Shown: positions 28,345 through 36,465 of the stretch, one piece after another | How positions within the stretch are numbered: position 1 is the stretch's first letter | How the letters are laid out: each line of letters starts with the position of its first letter | Source of the DNA: Pseudomonas serbica | GTDB lineage: Bacteria > Pseudomonadota > Gammaproteobacteria > Pseudomonadales > Pseudomonadaceae | NCBI RefSeq assembly: GCF_028823535.1 | Contig: NZ_JAQIYM010000001.1 | Location: 310,001 to 374,000, forward strand | Length of the DNA: 64,000 bases | Reading direction: 5' to 3' | The notes under the pieces: model-generated | Told to the model about the DNA's origin: nothing | Databases searched by the model: none | Seen by the model: the letters and a program-made list of their open reading frames with translations, nothing else | Program-made: the position numbers and the translations under genes

Positions 28345-29682
28345 TTACTTGAAGGCGTAGGTGTAGTTGAAGATCAGACGGGTCTGGTCCTGGTCGAGGG
28401 TGCTGGTGTTGCCACGGTACATGCCGTGACGCAACGTCGTACCAAACCCTTTCAATGCACCCGTTTGAATCACGTAATCCACGCGCAGGTCGGTTTCACG
28501 CTCGTTCAGGTCTTTGCCCACGCCGTTGGTGGCCTTGATGTCCTGGCCGTACAAGTAGGCTGCCGAAGCTTTTAAACCGGGCACACCCAACGAGGCGAAG
28601 TCGTAGGAGTACTGGCCGTACGAAGTGTTTTCACCGGCACGGATGAAGCTACCCACAGTGGCATCGGTGAAGGAGTAGAAGCTGGCGCCGCCGGCGCCTT
28701 CGTTACGACCGTTACCATCGACGACGTTACCCTGGTTCAGGAATACGAAGCCGCCGTCATCGCTGATACGCTGATGGCCAAGCAGGAACGCGCTGCCACC
28801 CAGGGTATAGGTGAAGGTGGCGCTCCAGGTCTGGTTATCCACTTCTCCCGGATTCTTGGCGTAGCCATTGTTGTTATTGAAGCGGTAGCCAGGGTCGCCG
28901 TTCTTGCCATCGGAACTGCTGTCGAAATAACGAAGATCAGTCTTGAACGACTGGTTGGAGGCGATCGGGTAAACGTGCACCAGGCCGAGGAAATTCTGCT
29001 TGTAGTAGTCTTCCAGGTTCGCGTAGTAGTACTGCAGCAACAGGTCTTTGGTGACCTTCCAGTCAGCACCGGCGTAGCGGAACTGGTTGCTTTCCTGAGT
29101 ACCGCCAGCCACGGCCAGGCCGGTGCTGTTGGAAGAGGCGCGACCGGTCGCGTGCTCCATTTGACCCACGTTGAAGGTCACGTTGTCGATTTCCTTCGAG
29201 GTGATGGTGCCACCTTCGAAGGTCTGTGGCAGCACGCGGCTGTCGTTGGCGATCAGGATCGGCATGTTTGGCTGCAGGGCGCCACCGAGGTGGGCCTCGG
29301 TCTTCGAGATGCGTGCCTTGACGTTGCCCGCCAGACGGCTCCACTCATCCGTTGCCGACCCATCGGAATCGCTAGGGCTGAAGGAGTTGTTGTCTGGGTG
29401 ATGGCCCTTGCCCCCGTCCAGGTGGATACCGACCAGTGCCTGGGCGTCAAAGCCGAAACCGACAGTGCCTGGGGTATAGCCGGACTGGAAATCGAACTTG
29501 AGGCCTTCAGCAGCCTCGCGCTGCCGGTTGGCAGGCGTTTTGGCGCCTTCACGGTTATCGGCGTCGAAGTAATAGGTTCGCGAACTGACCGAAGCCTTGC
29601 TGTCTTCGATGAAACCCGCGGCGCCTGCCTGCTGCGCCAAAACCCCTACCGCCACGGCCAGGGCCAAGGTGGACTTGTTCAT
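28345..29682 (-). CDS. OprD family outer-membrane porin (copy 2)
   Basis: This 445-aa OprD-type porin has the signal peptide MNKSTLALAVAVGVLAQQAGA and mature start AAGFIEDSKASVSSRTYYFDADNREG. It ends RLIFNYTYAFK, with the expected aromatic near the C-terminus. It is paralogous to copy 1: the first 30 residues are almost identical, while the barrel is clearly diverged. It is divergent from tauA, with 364 bp between the starts, so the two may share regulators. The substrate is inferred to be a sulfur or organic anion but is not proven. Confidence 0.9.
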   Translation of the reverse strand: MNKSTLALAVAVGVLAQQAGAAGFIEDSKASVSSRTYYFDADNREGAKTPANRQREAAEGLKFDFQSGYTPGTVGFGFDAQALVGIHLDGGKGHHPDNNSFSPSDSDGSATDEWSRLAGNVKARISKTEAHLGGALQPNMPILIANDSRVLPQTFEGGTITSKEIDNVTFNVGQMEHATGRASSNSTGLAVAGGTQESNQFRYAGADWKVTKDLLLQYYYANLEDYYKQNFLGLVHVYPIASNQSFKTDLRYFDSSSDGKNGDPGYRFNNNNGYAKNPGEVDNQTWSATFTYTLGGSAFLLGHQRISDDGGFVFLNQGNVVDGNGRNEGAGGASFYSFTDATVGSFIRAGENTSYGQYSYDFASLGVPGLKASAAYLYGQDIKATNGVGKDLNERETDLRVDYVIQTGALKGFGTTLRHGMYRGNTSTLDQDQTRLIFNYTYAFK

Positions 29683-30046
29683 TGTTTTAGCTCCTCTCGT
29701 TTCTAATTCTTGTGTTCCTGGCCCGAAATCGGATGTTCCGGATCCTAAGATGCGCGATTAGCGCCGCAGCGTGACTCACAAGTCAATCGTAACTTTGTGT
29801 GTCTACGACCATAGTCTAATCCCCGTTTTTTTGGTCCATGCAGGTCATGAGTTCGTCACAAACCTGAAAAGAAAGAACAAATTCTTTTCTCATACCGTTT
29901 AGGAATTTAGCTCACCCTGCTCACCCCCCTCAGGACAGAGCGTCTGCCTCATAAGCTAATTCCTAAATGGTATTTATTAGGCATTTTTTAGATCGATTAG
30001 TTTTAGTAGCAATTCCGCCACAAAACTAATCGAAAAGGCCCATGCC
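29683..30046. promoter_or_regulatory. Divergent porin/tauA regulatory region with nested inverted repeats
   Basis: This 364-bp gap has no gene. It has an inverted repeat GAAAAGAA-N8-TTCTTTTC (29866-29889). It also has a longer pair, ATACCGTTTAGGAATTTAGCT (29893-29913) and AGCTAATTCCTAAATGGTAT (29956-29975), arms about 20 bp with a 42-bp spacer. A further near-palindrome GATTAGTTTTAG...AAAACTAATC lies at about 29995-30030. The regulator is unknown; CysB is one candidate (inference). Confidence 0.6.
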
Positions 30047-31036
30047 ATGACGAACAAGCGCGCACTATCCCGGCCATTTGTTACAGTTTGTGTATCGTTG
30101 CTGGTTTCTTTTTCCGCCCATGCGGCGAATCTCACAGTGGGTTACCAGACCGGTATCGATCCCAGCAAAGTGCCCCAGGCCGATGGCCTCTACGAAAAAA
30201 CCATTGGCGAGAAAATCGACTGGCGGCGTTTCAACAGTGGCCCGGAGGTTGTTACAGCCATTGCTTCGGGAGATGTGCAGATCGGCAACCTCGGCTCCAG
30301 CCCCCTGGCCGCCGCTGCCTCGCGCAATCTGCCAATTGTCGCGTTCCTCGTTTCCGCGCAAATCAACGCCGCCGAAGCCTTGGTGGTGCGCAATGGCAGT
30401 GGTATCGAGAAACCGGAAGATCTGATCGGCAAGACCATCGCCACGCCGTTCGTTTCCACATCCCACTACAGCCTGTTGGGCGCGCTGAAGCACTGGGGCC
30501 TGGACGCCTCGAAAGTCAAAGTGGTGAACCTGCAACCGGCGGAAATCGCCGCCGCGTGGAAGCGTGGAGACATCGACGGCGCGTTCGTCTGGTCGCCAGC
30601 CCTGGGGGAAATTCGCAAGACCGGCAGGACCTTGACCGATGCCGCGGAGGTCGGCCAATGGGGTGCGCCGACCTTCGAAGTCTGGGTGGCACGCAAGGAT
30701 TACGCCGAAAAACATCCGGAGGTCGTGGCGAAATTCGCCAAGGTCACTTTGGACTCATTTGCTGACTATGCGGCGCATAAGGACAGCTGGACCGCCGATT
30801 CGGTAGCGGTGCAAAAAATCGCCAAACTGACCGGTGCCAACGCTGCCGATGTACCGGAACTGCTGGCTGGGTCCGCGTTCCCGGATGCTCAGGCGCAACA
30901 GACCTCCGCCCTTCTGGACGGTGGCACGGCCAAGGCGATTGGCGAGACGGCGAAGTTCTTGAAGGAGCAAGGGAAGGTAGAAACGGTGCTGCCGGACTAT
31001 TCGCCGTATGTGAGCGCGAAGTTCGTGCAGGAGTAA
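30047..31036 (+). CDS. tauA: Taurine ABC transporter substrate-binding protein TauA (orphan)
   Basis: This 329-aa periplasmic taurine-binding protein aligns closely in motif with E. coli TauA: LTVGYQTGIDPSKVPQAD, SGDVQIGNLGSSPLAAAAS, PFVSTSHYSLLGALKHWG, WKRGDIDGAFVW and EVGQWGAPTFEVWVARKDYAEKHPEVV. The signal peptide ends SFSAHA. The usual tauB, tauC and tauD genes do not follow; argA comes next on the opposite strand. TauA must therefore use another ATPase/permease pair, perhaps SsuBC, or be silent (inference). Confidence 0.9.
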   Translation: MTNKRALSRPFVTVCVSLLVSFSAHAANLTVGYQTGIDPSKVPQADGLYEKTIGEKIDWRRFNSGPEVVTAIASGDVQIGNLGSSPLAAAASRNLPIVAFLVSAQINAAEALVVRNGSGIEKPEDLIGKTIATPFVSTSHYSLLGALKHWGLDASKVKVVNLQPAEIAAAWKRGDIDGAFVWSPALGEIRKTGRTLTDAAEVGQWGAPTFEVWVARKDYAEKHPEVVAKFAKVTLDSFADYAAHKDSWTADSVAVQKIAKLTGANAADVPELLAGSAFPDAQAQQTSALLDGGTAKAIGETAKFLKEQGKVETVLPDYSPYVSAKFVQE

Positions 31037-31053
31037 CGCAACACCCCGGTGAT

Positions 31054-31084
31054 GATCGTTCCCACGCACCGCGTGGGAACGATC
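31054..31084. repeat. Palindromic repeat (GTTCCCACGC family), possible terminator
   Basis: Arms GATCGTTCCCACGC and GCGTGGGAACGATC (14 bp, perfect) flank ACC. It lies in the 64-bp gap between the convergent tauA and argA genes, where it can act as a transcript end for both. It belongs to a widespread Pseudomonas palindrome family, also seen at 46628. Confidence 0.85.
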
Positions 31085-31100
31085 CATCCTGAGGCCGGAG

Positions 31101-32399
31101 TTACAGGGCTTTTTCGAAGATCTTCGAATTGCGCTGATAGTTGTACAGCGACGCCCGTGCCGACGGCAGGCGATCAACGCTACTTGGCACGAAGCCGCGC
31201 TCGCGGAACCAGTGTGCCGTACGAGTGGTGAGGACGAACAAGGTTTTCAAGCCCTGGGCCCGAGCACGGGTTTCAATGCGCTCGAGCAATTCATCACCGC
31301 GACCGCCATGACGGTACTCCGGATTCACCGCCAGGCACGCCAGCTCCCCGGCATCGGAATCGGCGATCTGGTAGAGCGCCGCACAGGCGATGATCATGCC
31401 CTCACGTTCAACCACGCTGAACTGCTCGATCTCACGCTCGAGCACTTCGCGGGAGCGGCGTACCAGAATGCCCTGCTCTTCCAGCGGGCTGATCAAGTCC
31501 AGCAAGCCGCCGACGTCTTCGATGGCCGCTTCGCGCACCACCTCGAATTGCTCCTGGGCCACCAGCGTGCCGCCACCGTCCCGGGTGAATAGTTCGGTCA
31601 GCAGCGCACCGTCTTCGGCGTAGCTGACGATATGACTGCGGGCTACGCCACCTCGGCAGGCTTCAGCGGCGGCATCCAGCAGCTCGGCCTGATAGTTGCT
31701 GCCCAGGCGCTGCAGATGCGCCGGCACCTGTTGTGGACGCAGTTCGCGTACCAGCCGGCCGTTTTCATCGATCAGGCCAAGGTCGGCACCAAACAGCAGC
31801 AGTTTGTCCGCGCTCAGGTCGATGGCCGCGCGCGTGGCGACATCTTCACAAGCGAGGTTGAAAATTTCTCCGGTCGGCGAGTAGCCCAGCGGCGACAGCA
31901 GCACGATGGAGCGCTCGTCCAGCAGGCGATTGATGCCCTTGCGGTCGACCCGACGCACTTCGCCGGTGTGGTGATAGTCGACGCCTTCAAGCACGCCGAT
32001 CGGCCGTGCGGTCACCAGGTTGCCGCTGGCCACCCGCAGGCGCGAGCCCTGCATGGGCGACGACGCCATGTCCATGGACAGGCGCGCTTCGATGGCGATG
32101 CGCAGTTGACCGACCGCATCGATCACGCACTCCAGCGTCGCGGCATCGGTGATGCGCATTCCGTGGTGGTAATGCGGGGTCAGGCCGCGAGCCTCGAGGC
32201 GTGCTTCGATTTGCGGGCGGGAACCGTGCACCAGCACCAGGCGCACGCCCAGGCTGTGCAACAGCACCAGGTCGTGGACGATGTTGCCGAAGTTCGGATG
32301 TTCAACGCCATCGCCGGGCAGCATGACGACAAAGGTGCAGTCGCGGTGGGCGTTGATGTAGGGCGAAGCGTGACGAAGCCAATTGACGTATTCGGGCAT
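31101..32399 (-). CDS. argA: N-acetylglutamate synthase ArgA
   Basis: This 432-aa enzyme acetylates glutamate with acetyl-CoA, the first step of arginine synthesis. An N-terminal amino-acid-kinase-like domain (FVVMLPGDGVEHPNFGNIVHDLVLLHSLGVRLVLVHGSRPQIE) carries the arginine feedback site. A C-terminal GNAT domain follows (ACLAVNPEYRHGGRGDELLERIETRARAQGL, then FVLTTRTAHWFRERGF). The length is normal. It lies 266 bp downstream of argE on the same strand, with a REP doublet in the gap. Confidence 0.96.
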   Translation of the reverse strand: MPEYVNWLRHASPYINAHRDCTFVVMLPGDGVEHPNFGNIVHDLVLLHSLGVRLVLVHGSRPQIEARLEARGLTPHYHHGMRITDAATLECVIDAVGQLRIAIEARLSMDMASSPMQGSRLRVASGNLVTARPIGVLEGVDYHHTGEVRRVDRKGINRLLDERSIVLLSPLGYSPTGEIFNLACEDVATRAAIDLSADKLLLFGADLGLIDENGRLVRELRPQQVPAHLQRLGSNYQAELLDAAAEACRGGVARSHIVSYAEDGALLTELFTRDGGGTLVAQEQFEVVREAAIEDVGGLLDLISPLEEQGILVRRSREVLEREIEQFSVVEREGMIIACAALYQIADSDAGELACLAVNPEYRHGGRGDELLERIETRARAQGLKTLFVLTTRTAHWFRERGFVPSSVDRLPSARASLYNYQRNSKIFEKAL

Positions 32400-32566
32400 G
32401 AACCTGGGCCTGTAATAAATAGCAGCCGAAAAAAGGGCGAAACAGCAAAACGCACAGCGGGCTGATGGTTATCGTCGGAACAGGCTTGGCGACACGCGCG
32501 CTCTCCTCATGAATACGGGTTGGAACACCGGCAATTTATACGGCTTGTCAGCCAAAGCACAGACCC

Positions 32567-32656
32567 TGTGGGAGCGGGCTTGCTCGCGAAGGCGGTGTAT
32601 CAGTCAAAATTGATGTAGCTGACATGCTGCTTTCGCGAGCATGCCCGCTCCCACAT
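32567..32656. repeat. REP doublet
   Basis: Inverted REP units at about 32567-32590 and 32630-32656 (the second reads GCATGCCCGC, one base off). It lies between argE and argA. Confidence 0.88.
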
Positions 32657-32665
32657 GGATTGCAT

Positions 32666-33817
32666 TCAACTGACGGTCGTCAGGCAGTAATGTTCAATCA
32701 GCTGACGTAATAGATGCACCGTAGGCTGCAAACGTGACATTTCGAGGAATTCCCCCGGTTGGTGGGCGCAAGCGATATCGCCCGGGCCGAGCACCAGTGT
32801 TTCGCAGCCAAGGCGCTGAAGATAAGGCGCTTCGGTGCCGAATGCCACTGCTTCAGCAGCATGCCCGGTAAGCTTTTCGGCGATGCGCACCAGTTCGGCA
32901 TCTTCGGCCTGCTCGAACGGCGGCACGGCGGGGAACAGCGGCGCGTAGTCGATCTTCACCTGATGGCGTTCGGCAATTGGCTTGAGCTTCTGCAGGATCT
33001 CGGCACGCAGGACCGTGGGATCCATCCCCGGCAACGGCCGCAGGTCGAATTCGAGTGAACACTGCCCGCAGATGCGATTGGGGTTGTCGCCACCATGGAT
33101 GCAACCGAAGTTCATGGTCGGCATCGGTACGCTGAACTGCGGGTTACGGAATTGGCGCTGCCACAACAATCGCAGGCCGCGCAGTTCGCCAATGGCATCA
33201 TGCATGGCTTCGAGCGCGCTGTGGCCCAGGCGCGGGTCTGAGGAGTGGCCGCTCTGCCCGAGGATATCGATGCGTTCCATCATGATGCCCTTGTGCATGC
33301 GGATCGGCTTGAGCCCGGTCGGCTCGCCGATCACTGCCGCACGCCCCAGCGGCCTTCCTGCCTGAGCCAGCGCCCGGGCACCGGACATCGAGCTTTCTTC
33401 ATCGCAGGTGGCAAGGATCAGCAGTGGCTGCTTGAACGGTTGGTCGAGCAGCGGCCTGACGGCTTCGATGGCCAGGGCGAAAAAGCCCTTCATGTCGCAA
33501 CTGCCCAGGCCGACCCAGCGGCCGTCGACTTCAGTCAGCTTCAATGGATCGGTCTGCCACAGCGCGCCATCGAACGGCACGGTGTCACTGTGACCGGCCA
33601 GGACCAGCCCGCCGGGGCCGCTGCCGAAACTCGCCAGCAGGTTGAATTTTCCGGGGCTGACTTGCTGGATATCGCAGGCAAAACCCAGGTCGCCGAGCCA
33701 CGCGGCCAGCAGGTCGATCACCGGGCGGTTGGATTGATCGAGGTTCGCTTGAGTGCAACTGACGGACGGCGCAGCGATCAGTGCAGCGAACTGATCTTTC
33801 ATGGACGGCAAAGGCAT
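32666..33817 (-). CDS. argE: Acetylornithine deacetylase ArgE
   Basis: This 383-aa M20-family metallo-deacetylase releases ornithine from N2-acetylornithine. The metal ligands are visible in VLAGHSDTVPFDG, GLGSCDMKGFFAL and LATCDEESSMSGAR (Glu pair). The dimer domain opens with FGCIHGGDNPNRICGQCSLEFDLRPLPGMD. Late HQPGEFLE supplies the last ligand. ATG 33817 with GGAG upstream is preferred over the TTG at 33829. It is divergent from the triphosphatase gene. Confidence 0.95.
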   Translation of the reverse strand: MPLPSMKDQFAALIAAPSVSCTQANLDQSNRPVIDLLAAWLGDLGFACDIQQVSPGKFNLLASFGSGPGGLVLAGHSDTVPFDGALWQTDPLKLTEVDGRWVGLGSCDMKGFFALAIEAVRPLLDQPFKQPLLILATCDEESSMSGARALAQAGRPLGRAAVIGEPTGLKPIRMHKGIMMERIDILGQSGHSSDPRLGHSALEAMHDAIGELRGLRLLWQRQFRNPQFSVPMPTMNFGCIHGGDNPNRICGQCSLEFDLRPLPGMDPTVLRAEILQKLKPIAERHQVKIDYAPLFPAVPPFEQAEDAELVRIAEKLTGHAAEAVAFGTEAPYLQRLGCETLVLGPGDIACAHQPGEFLEMSRLQPTVHLLRQLIEHYCLTTVS

Positions 33818-33973
33818 CGCTGACTCCAACTTCCGAATTGAGGACCATCATAGAACCATCTGGCGCCAGGAATAAACCGCCGCGGCGCGGAGGAGCGGTG
33901 AGTCCTGTACACTGCACGACCTTGGCAGCCACACATTCCCCCGGCTGCGCTCCCGATCCTGGATTTTCCGGCC

Positions 33974-35341
33974 ATGCAGAAAGAAACCGAAATCAAACTC
34001 CGCGTCAGCCGCGAAACCCTCGCCGCCCTGCGCGAGCACCCGTTATTGAAAAAACGCAACAAAAGTGGCTGGGAACGCCGTGAGTTGATGAATCAATACT
34101 TCGACACGCCGGAGCGTGACCTGGCCCGGGCCAAAGTCGCCCTGCGCCTGCGCAAGGATGGCGAAGAAGTGATCCAGACCCTCAAGACCCGTGGCCAAAG
34201 TGTCGCCGGCCTGTCCGTACGTAACGAGTACGACTGGAACCTGCCCAAGGCCAAGCTCGACCTGAAAAAACTCGACGGTGAGTGCTGGCCAGAAGAACTG
34301 GCTGAACTGGACAAGAAAACCCTAAAAGCCATCTTCACCACCGACTTCGTCCGCGAGCGCGCAGAAATCGCCTGGGGCCGTGGCAAGACCAAGGTCGTCA
34401 TCGAGGCGGCACTGGACCTGGGCCATGTTGTGGTCGGCAAGCAGAAAGAAGAAATCTGCGAACTGGAACTGGAATTGCGCGAAGGCGAACCCGCCGCGCT
34501 GCTGGAACTGGCCGCCGAACTGGCCGAGAAACTGGCCCTGATGCCATGCGATATCAGCAAGGCCGAACGTGGCTATCGCCTCTACGACGCCCACAGTTAT
34601 TCGTTGAGCCTGCCGGCGCCGCAGATCAGCGCCGAAACGCCACTGGACGACGCCTTCGCCGCGCTATGCTGGCACTTGCTGGGCAGCAGCCAGCGCCTGG
34701 CCGAGCAGTATCGCTTCAATGGTCACTGGCGCCTGTTGCTGGACTGGGTCGAGAACCTGGCTGAAATGCGTGCGCTGATCAGCAGCCTCGGCCAGGCTGC
34801 GCCGCGTCAATCGACCCACGATCTGCGTGTTGCACTCGACGCCTTGCTGGAAGACTGGCGCCCGCTGGTCCAGGCCGGCCTGGACGATGAAGACGTGCGC
34901 AAAGCCGCGCCGGAACAATTCCTCGAAGAGCTCGAAGACCCGCGTTGGGGCCTGTTCTCCCTGAACACCTCGCGCTGGTTGCTCGCCCGCACCTGGACCG
35001 CCGACCGCAACACCCGCGGCAATCGCCAAGGTGCCGCGCAATTGGGCAGCTGGCTGCCACGCCTGCTGGGCGAAGAAGCCACTTCGCTGCAATTGCAGCG
35101 TTACCAGCAACAGCCGGAAGACCTGGCCGAGCAATTGCCGCGCATCGAACGCATCCAGGTCTGGCTGCACCACGCGCGCAACGTGCTGGAGATCCCGGAA
35201 ATGGATCGGCTGTACGGCGAGCTGAACAAGCTGGCGCAACTGGCAAACGAGCCGATCACCGATGAAACCCTGGATGAGCGCAAGCAACAGGCGATCGCGG
35301 TTTATCAGAATCGTGCCTGGAAGATGCTGCTGCGTCTGTAA
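33974..35341 (+). CDS. ygiF: Inorganic triphosphatase, CYTH plus CHAD domains (YgiF-like)
   Basis: This 455-aa cytoplasmic enzyme has a CYTH domain (residues about 1-205), with the ExExK hallmark in KETEIKLR and the tunnel residues in RDLARAKVALRLRKDGEEVIQTLKTRG and WGRGKTKVVIEAALDLG. A CHAD domain (about 215-450) is rich in histidine and arginine in a helical array. E. coli YgiF of the same layout hydrolyses triphosphate. The cellular role is uncertain. There is 156 bp to the divergent argE start. Confidence 0.88.
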   Translation: MQKETEIKLRVSRETLAALREHPLLKKRNKSGWERRELMNQYFDTPERDLARAKVALRLRKDGEEVIQTLKTRGQSVAGLSVRNEYDWNLPKAKLDLKKLDGECWPEELAELDKKTLKAIFTTDFVRERAEIAWGRGKTKVVIEAALDLGHVVVGKQKEEICELELELREGEPAALLELAAELAEKLALMPCDISKAERGYRLYDAHSYSLSLPAPQISAETPLDDAFAALCWHLLGSSQRLAEQYRFNGHWRLLLDWVENLAEMRALISSLGQAAPRQSTHDLRVALDALLEDWRPLVQAGLDDEDVRKAAPEQFLEELEDPRWGLFSLNTSRWLLARTWTADRNTRGNRQGAAQLGSWLPRLLGEEATSLQLQRYQQQPEDLAEQLPRIERIQVWLHHARNVLEIPEMDRLYGELNKLAQLANEPITDETLDERKQQAIAVYQNRAWKMLLRL

Positions 35342-35345
35342 AACC

Positions 35346-35422
35346 GCCATCGCTGGCAAGCCAGCTCCTACAGTGAATTTGTGATCGACTCAAATCCTGT
35401 AGGAGCCGGCTTGCTGGCGATG
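35346..35422. repeat. REP doublet of a second family
   Basis: Units CGCTGGCAAGCCAGCTCCTA and TAGGAGCCGGCTTGCTGGCG face each other across about 22 bp. The core differs from the main family (GTAGGAGC and TGCTGGCG instead of GTGGGAGC and TGCTCGCG). It separates the convergent triphosphatase and Lrp genes. Confidence 0.88.
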
Positions 35423-35447
35423 GGGCCCGCACACCCACGACAAAATC

Positions 35448-35912
35448 CTAGACCGGCAAACTGGTGGTCGACTTGATCTCCGACAACGCCACGACCGAGT
35501 TCACCTCCTGAATCCCCGGCACCAGCGACAGCTTCTCAAAGAAAAACCGCTCATACGCCTCGATGTCCGCCGCCACGATGCGCAGCATGAAGTCCACTGC
35601 CCCCATCAGTACGTAACACTCCAGCACCTCGGGAAACCCGCGAATCGCCTCGGTGAATTCGGTGAAGTTCGAACGGCCATGGGCGTTGAGCTTTACCTGG
35701 GCGAAAATTTGCGTGTTCAGGCCGATTTTCTTGCGGTCGAGCAAGGTCACCTGGCCACGAATGATCCCCTCCTCCTTCATCCGCTGGATCCGCCGCCAGC
35801 AGGGCGACTGCGAAAGCCCCACCTGCTCGGCAATCTGCGCGCTGGAGAGCGAAGCATCCTCTTGCAGCAAGGCAAGAATCCTGCGGTCGTAGCCGTCCAG
35901 TTCGCTGTGCAT
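35448..35912 (-). CDS. Lrp/AsnC family transcriptional regulator
   Basis: This 154-aa feast/famine regulator has an N-terminal helix-turn-helix (DGYDRRILALLQEDASLSSAQIAEQVGLSQSPCWRRIQRMKEEGII). A RAM ligand domain follows (VLECYVLMGAVDFMLRIVAADIEAYERFF, then VPGIQEVNSVVALSEIKSTTSLPV). It is of the generic Lrp type, with no specific ligand evident. It is divergent from the small protein gene at 36038, its nearest possible target. Confidence 0.92.
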   Translation of the reverse strand: MHSELDGYDRRILALLQEDASLSSAQIAEQVGLSQSPCWRRIQRMKEEGIIRGQVTLLDRKKIGLNTQIFAQVKLNAHGRSNFTEFTEAIRGFPEVLECYVLMGAVDFMLRIVAADIEAYERFFFEKLSLVPGIQEVNSVVALSEIKSTTSLPV

Positions 35913-36037
35913 AAAAAAACCCTCAACTGATAATTCTGTGAATTATACGATTCGCCAAAGCCGCGAAACGGCCAATCATAGATAAGAAATACCCGCCGGC
36001 GAATGTAAAAATTTCTCCAATGAACTGGAGACCGAGC
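35913..36037. promoter_or_regulatory. Divergent lrp-type regulator / small protein promoter region
   Basis: A 125-bp AT-richer gap. TAATTCTGTGAATTA (35930-35944) is a near-perfect palindrome placed about 20-30 bp before the regulator start, suiting autoregulation by an Lrp-type protein (inference). Confidence 0.5.
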
Positions 36038-36376
36038 ATGCCGTACCTGGAAGCCGTAACGACCTCACCCACCCGCTTTGATGCCTGGAATGCCGACAAC
36101 GCCCACTGTCGCGTTCACTACCAACTGCTGGCCGAAGCAGAACCGGATCTGCTGTGCCGCGCGCTCAACCTGTTCGCCTTGCAGTTTCTGACACCCGAAC
36201 AGGTGAACGTGCAGCGCCAGCAAGACTTGCTGGCGATCGATGTCGTCATCGACGGATTGAGCTGGCATCGCGCCCAAGTGATTGCGGAAAAACTTCGAAA
36301 CTTGATCAGCATGTGCTCCGTCGACCTGCAAGCCGCTGATTCGGCATGGGTTGAAGCGGCTCAGGCCGCTGGCTGA
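36038..36376 (+). CDS. Small protein of unknown function, possibly ACT-like
   Basis: I do not recognise this 112-aa protein. Its C-terminal half (LLAIDVVIDGLSWHRAQVIAEKLRNLISMCSVDLQ) has the beta-alpha-beta rhythm seen in ACT-type regulatory folds such as the acetolactate synthase small subunit, but this is a weak resemblance. There is no signal peptide or membrane segment. ATG 36038 follows CTGGAG at 7 bases. It is divergent from an Lrp-type regulator, so it may take part in amino-acid sensing (inference). Confidence 0.65.
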   Translation: MPYLEAVTTSPTRFDAWNADNAHCRVHYQLLAEAEPDLLCRALNLFALQFLTPEQVNVQRQQDLLAIDVVIDGLSWHRAQVIAEKLRNLISMCSVDLQAADSAWVEAAQAAG

Positions 36377-36465
36377 CAAGACCCGATACGGCTTCGTCGG
36401 GTAGTGGCCCAACGGCTTGCAGGGTCACGACTATCCTTTGCGCACTGTCGTACAAAGGAGCCCGC

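Noticed and set aside
25338..31036. Sulfur island as a recently acquired genomic island
   Set aside because: The coding regions match the surrounding codon style and the same gene set lies together in P. putida; only the intergenic regions are AT-rich, which fits regulation better than transfer.
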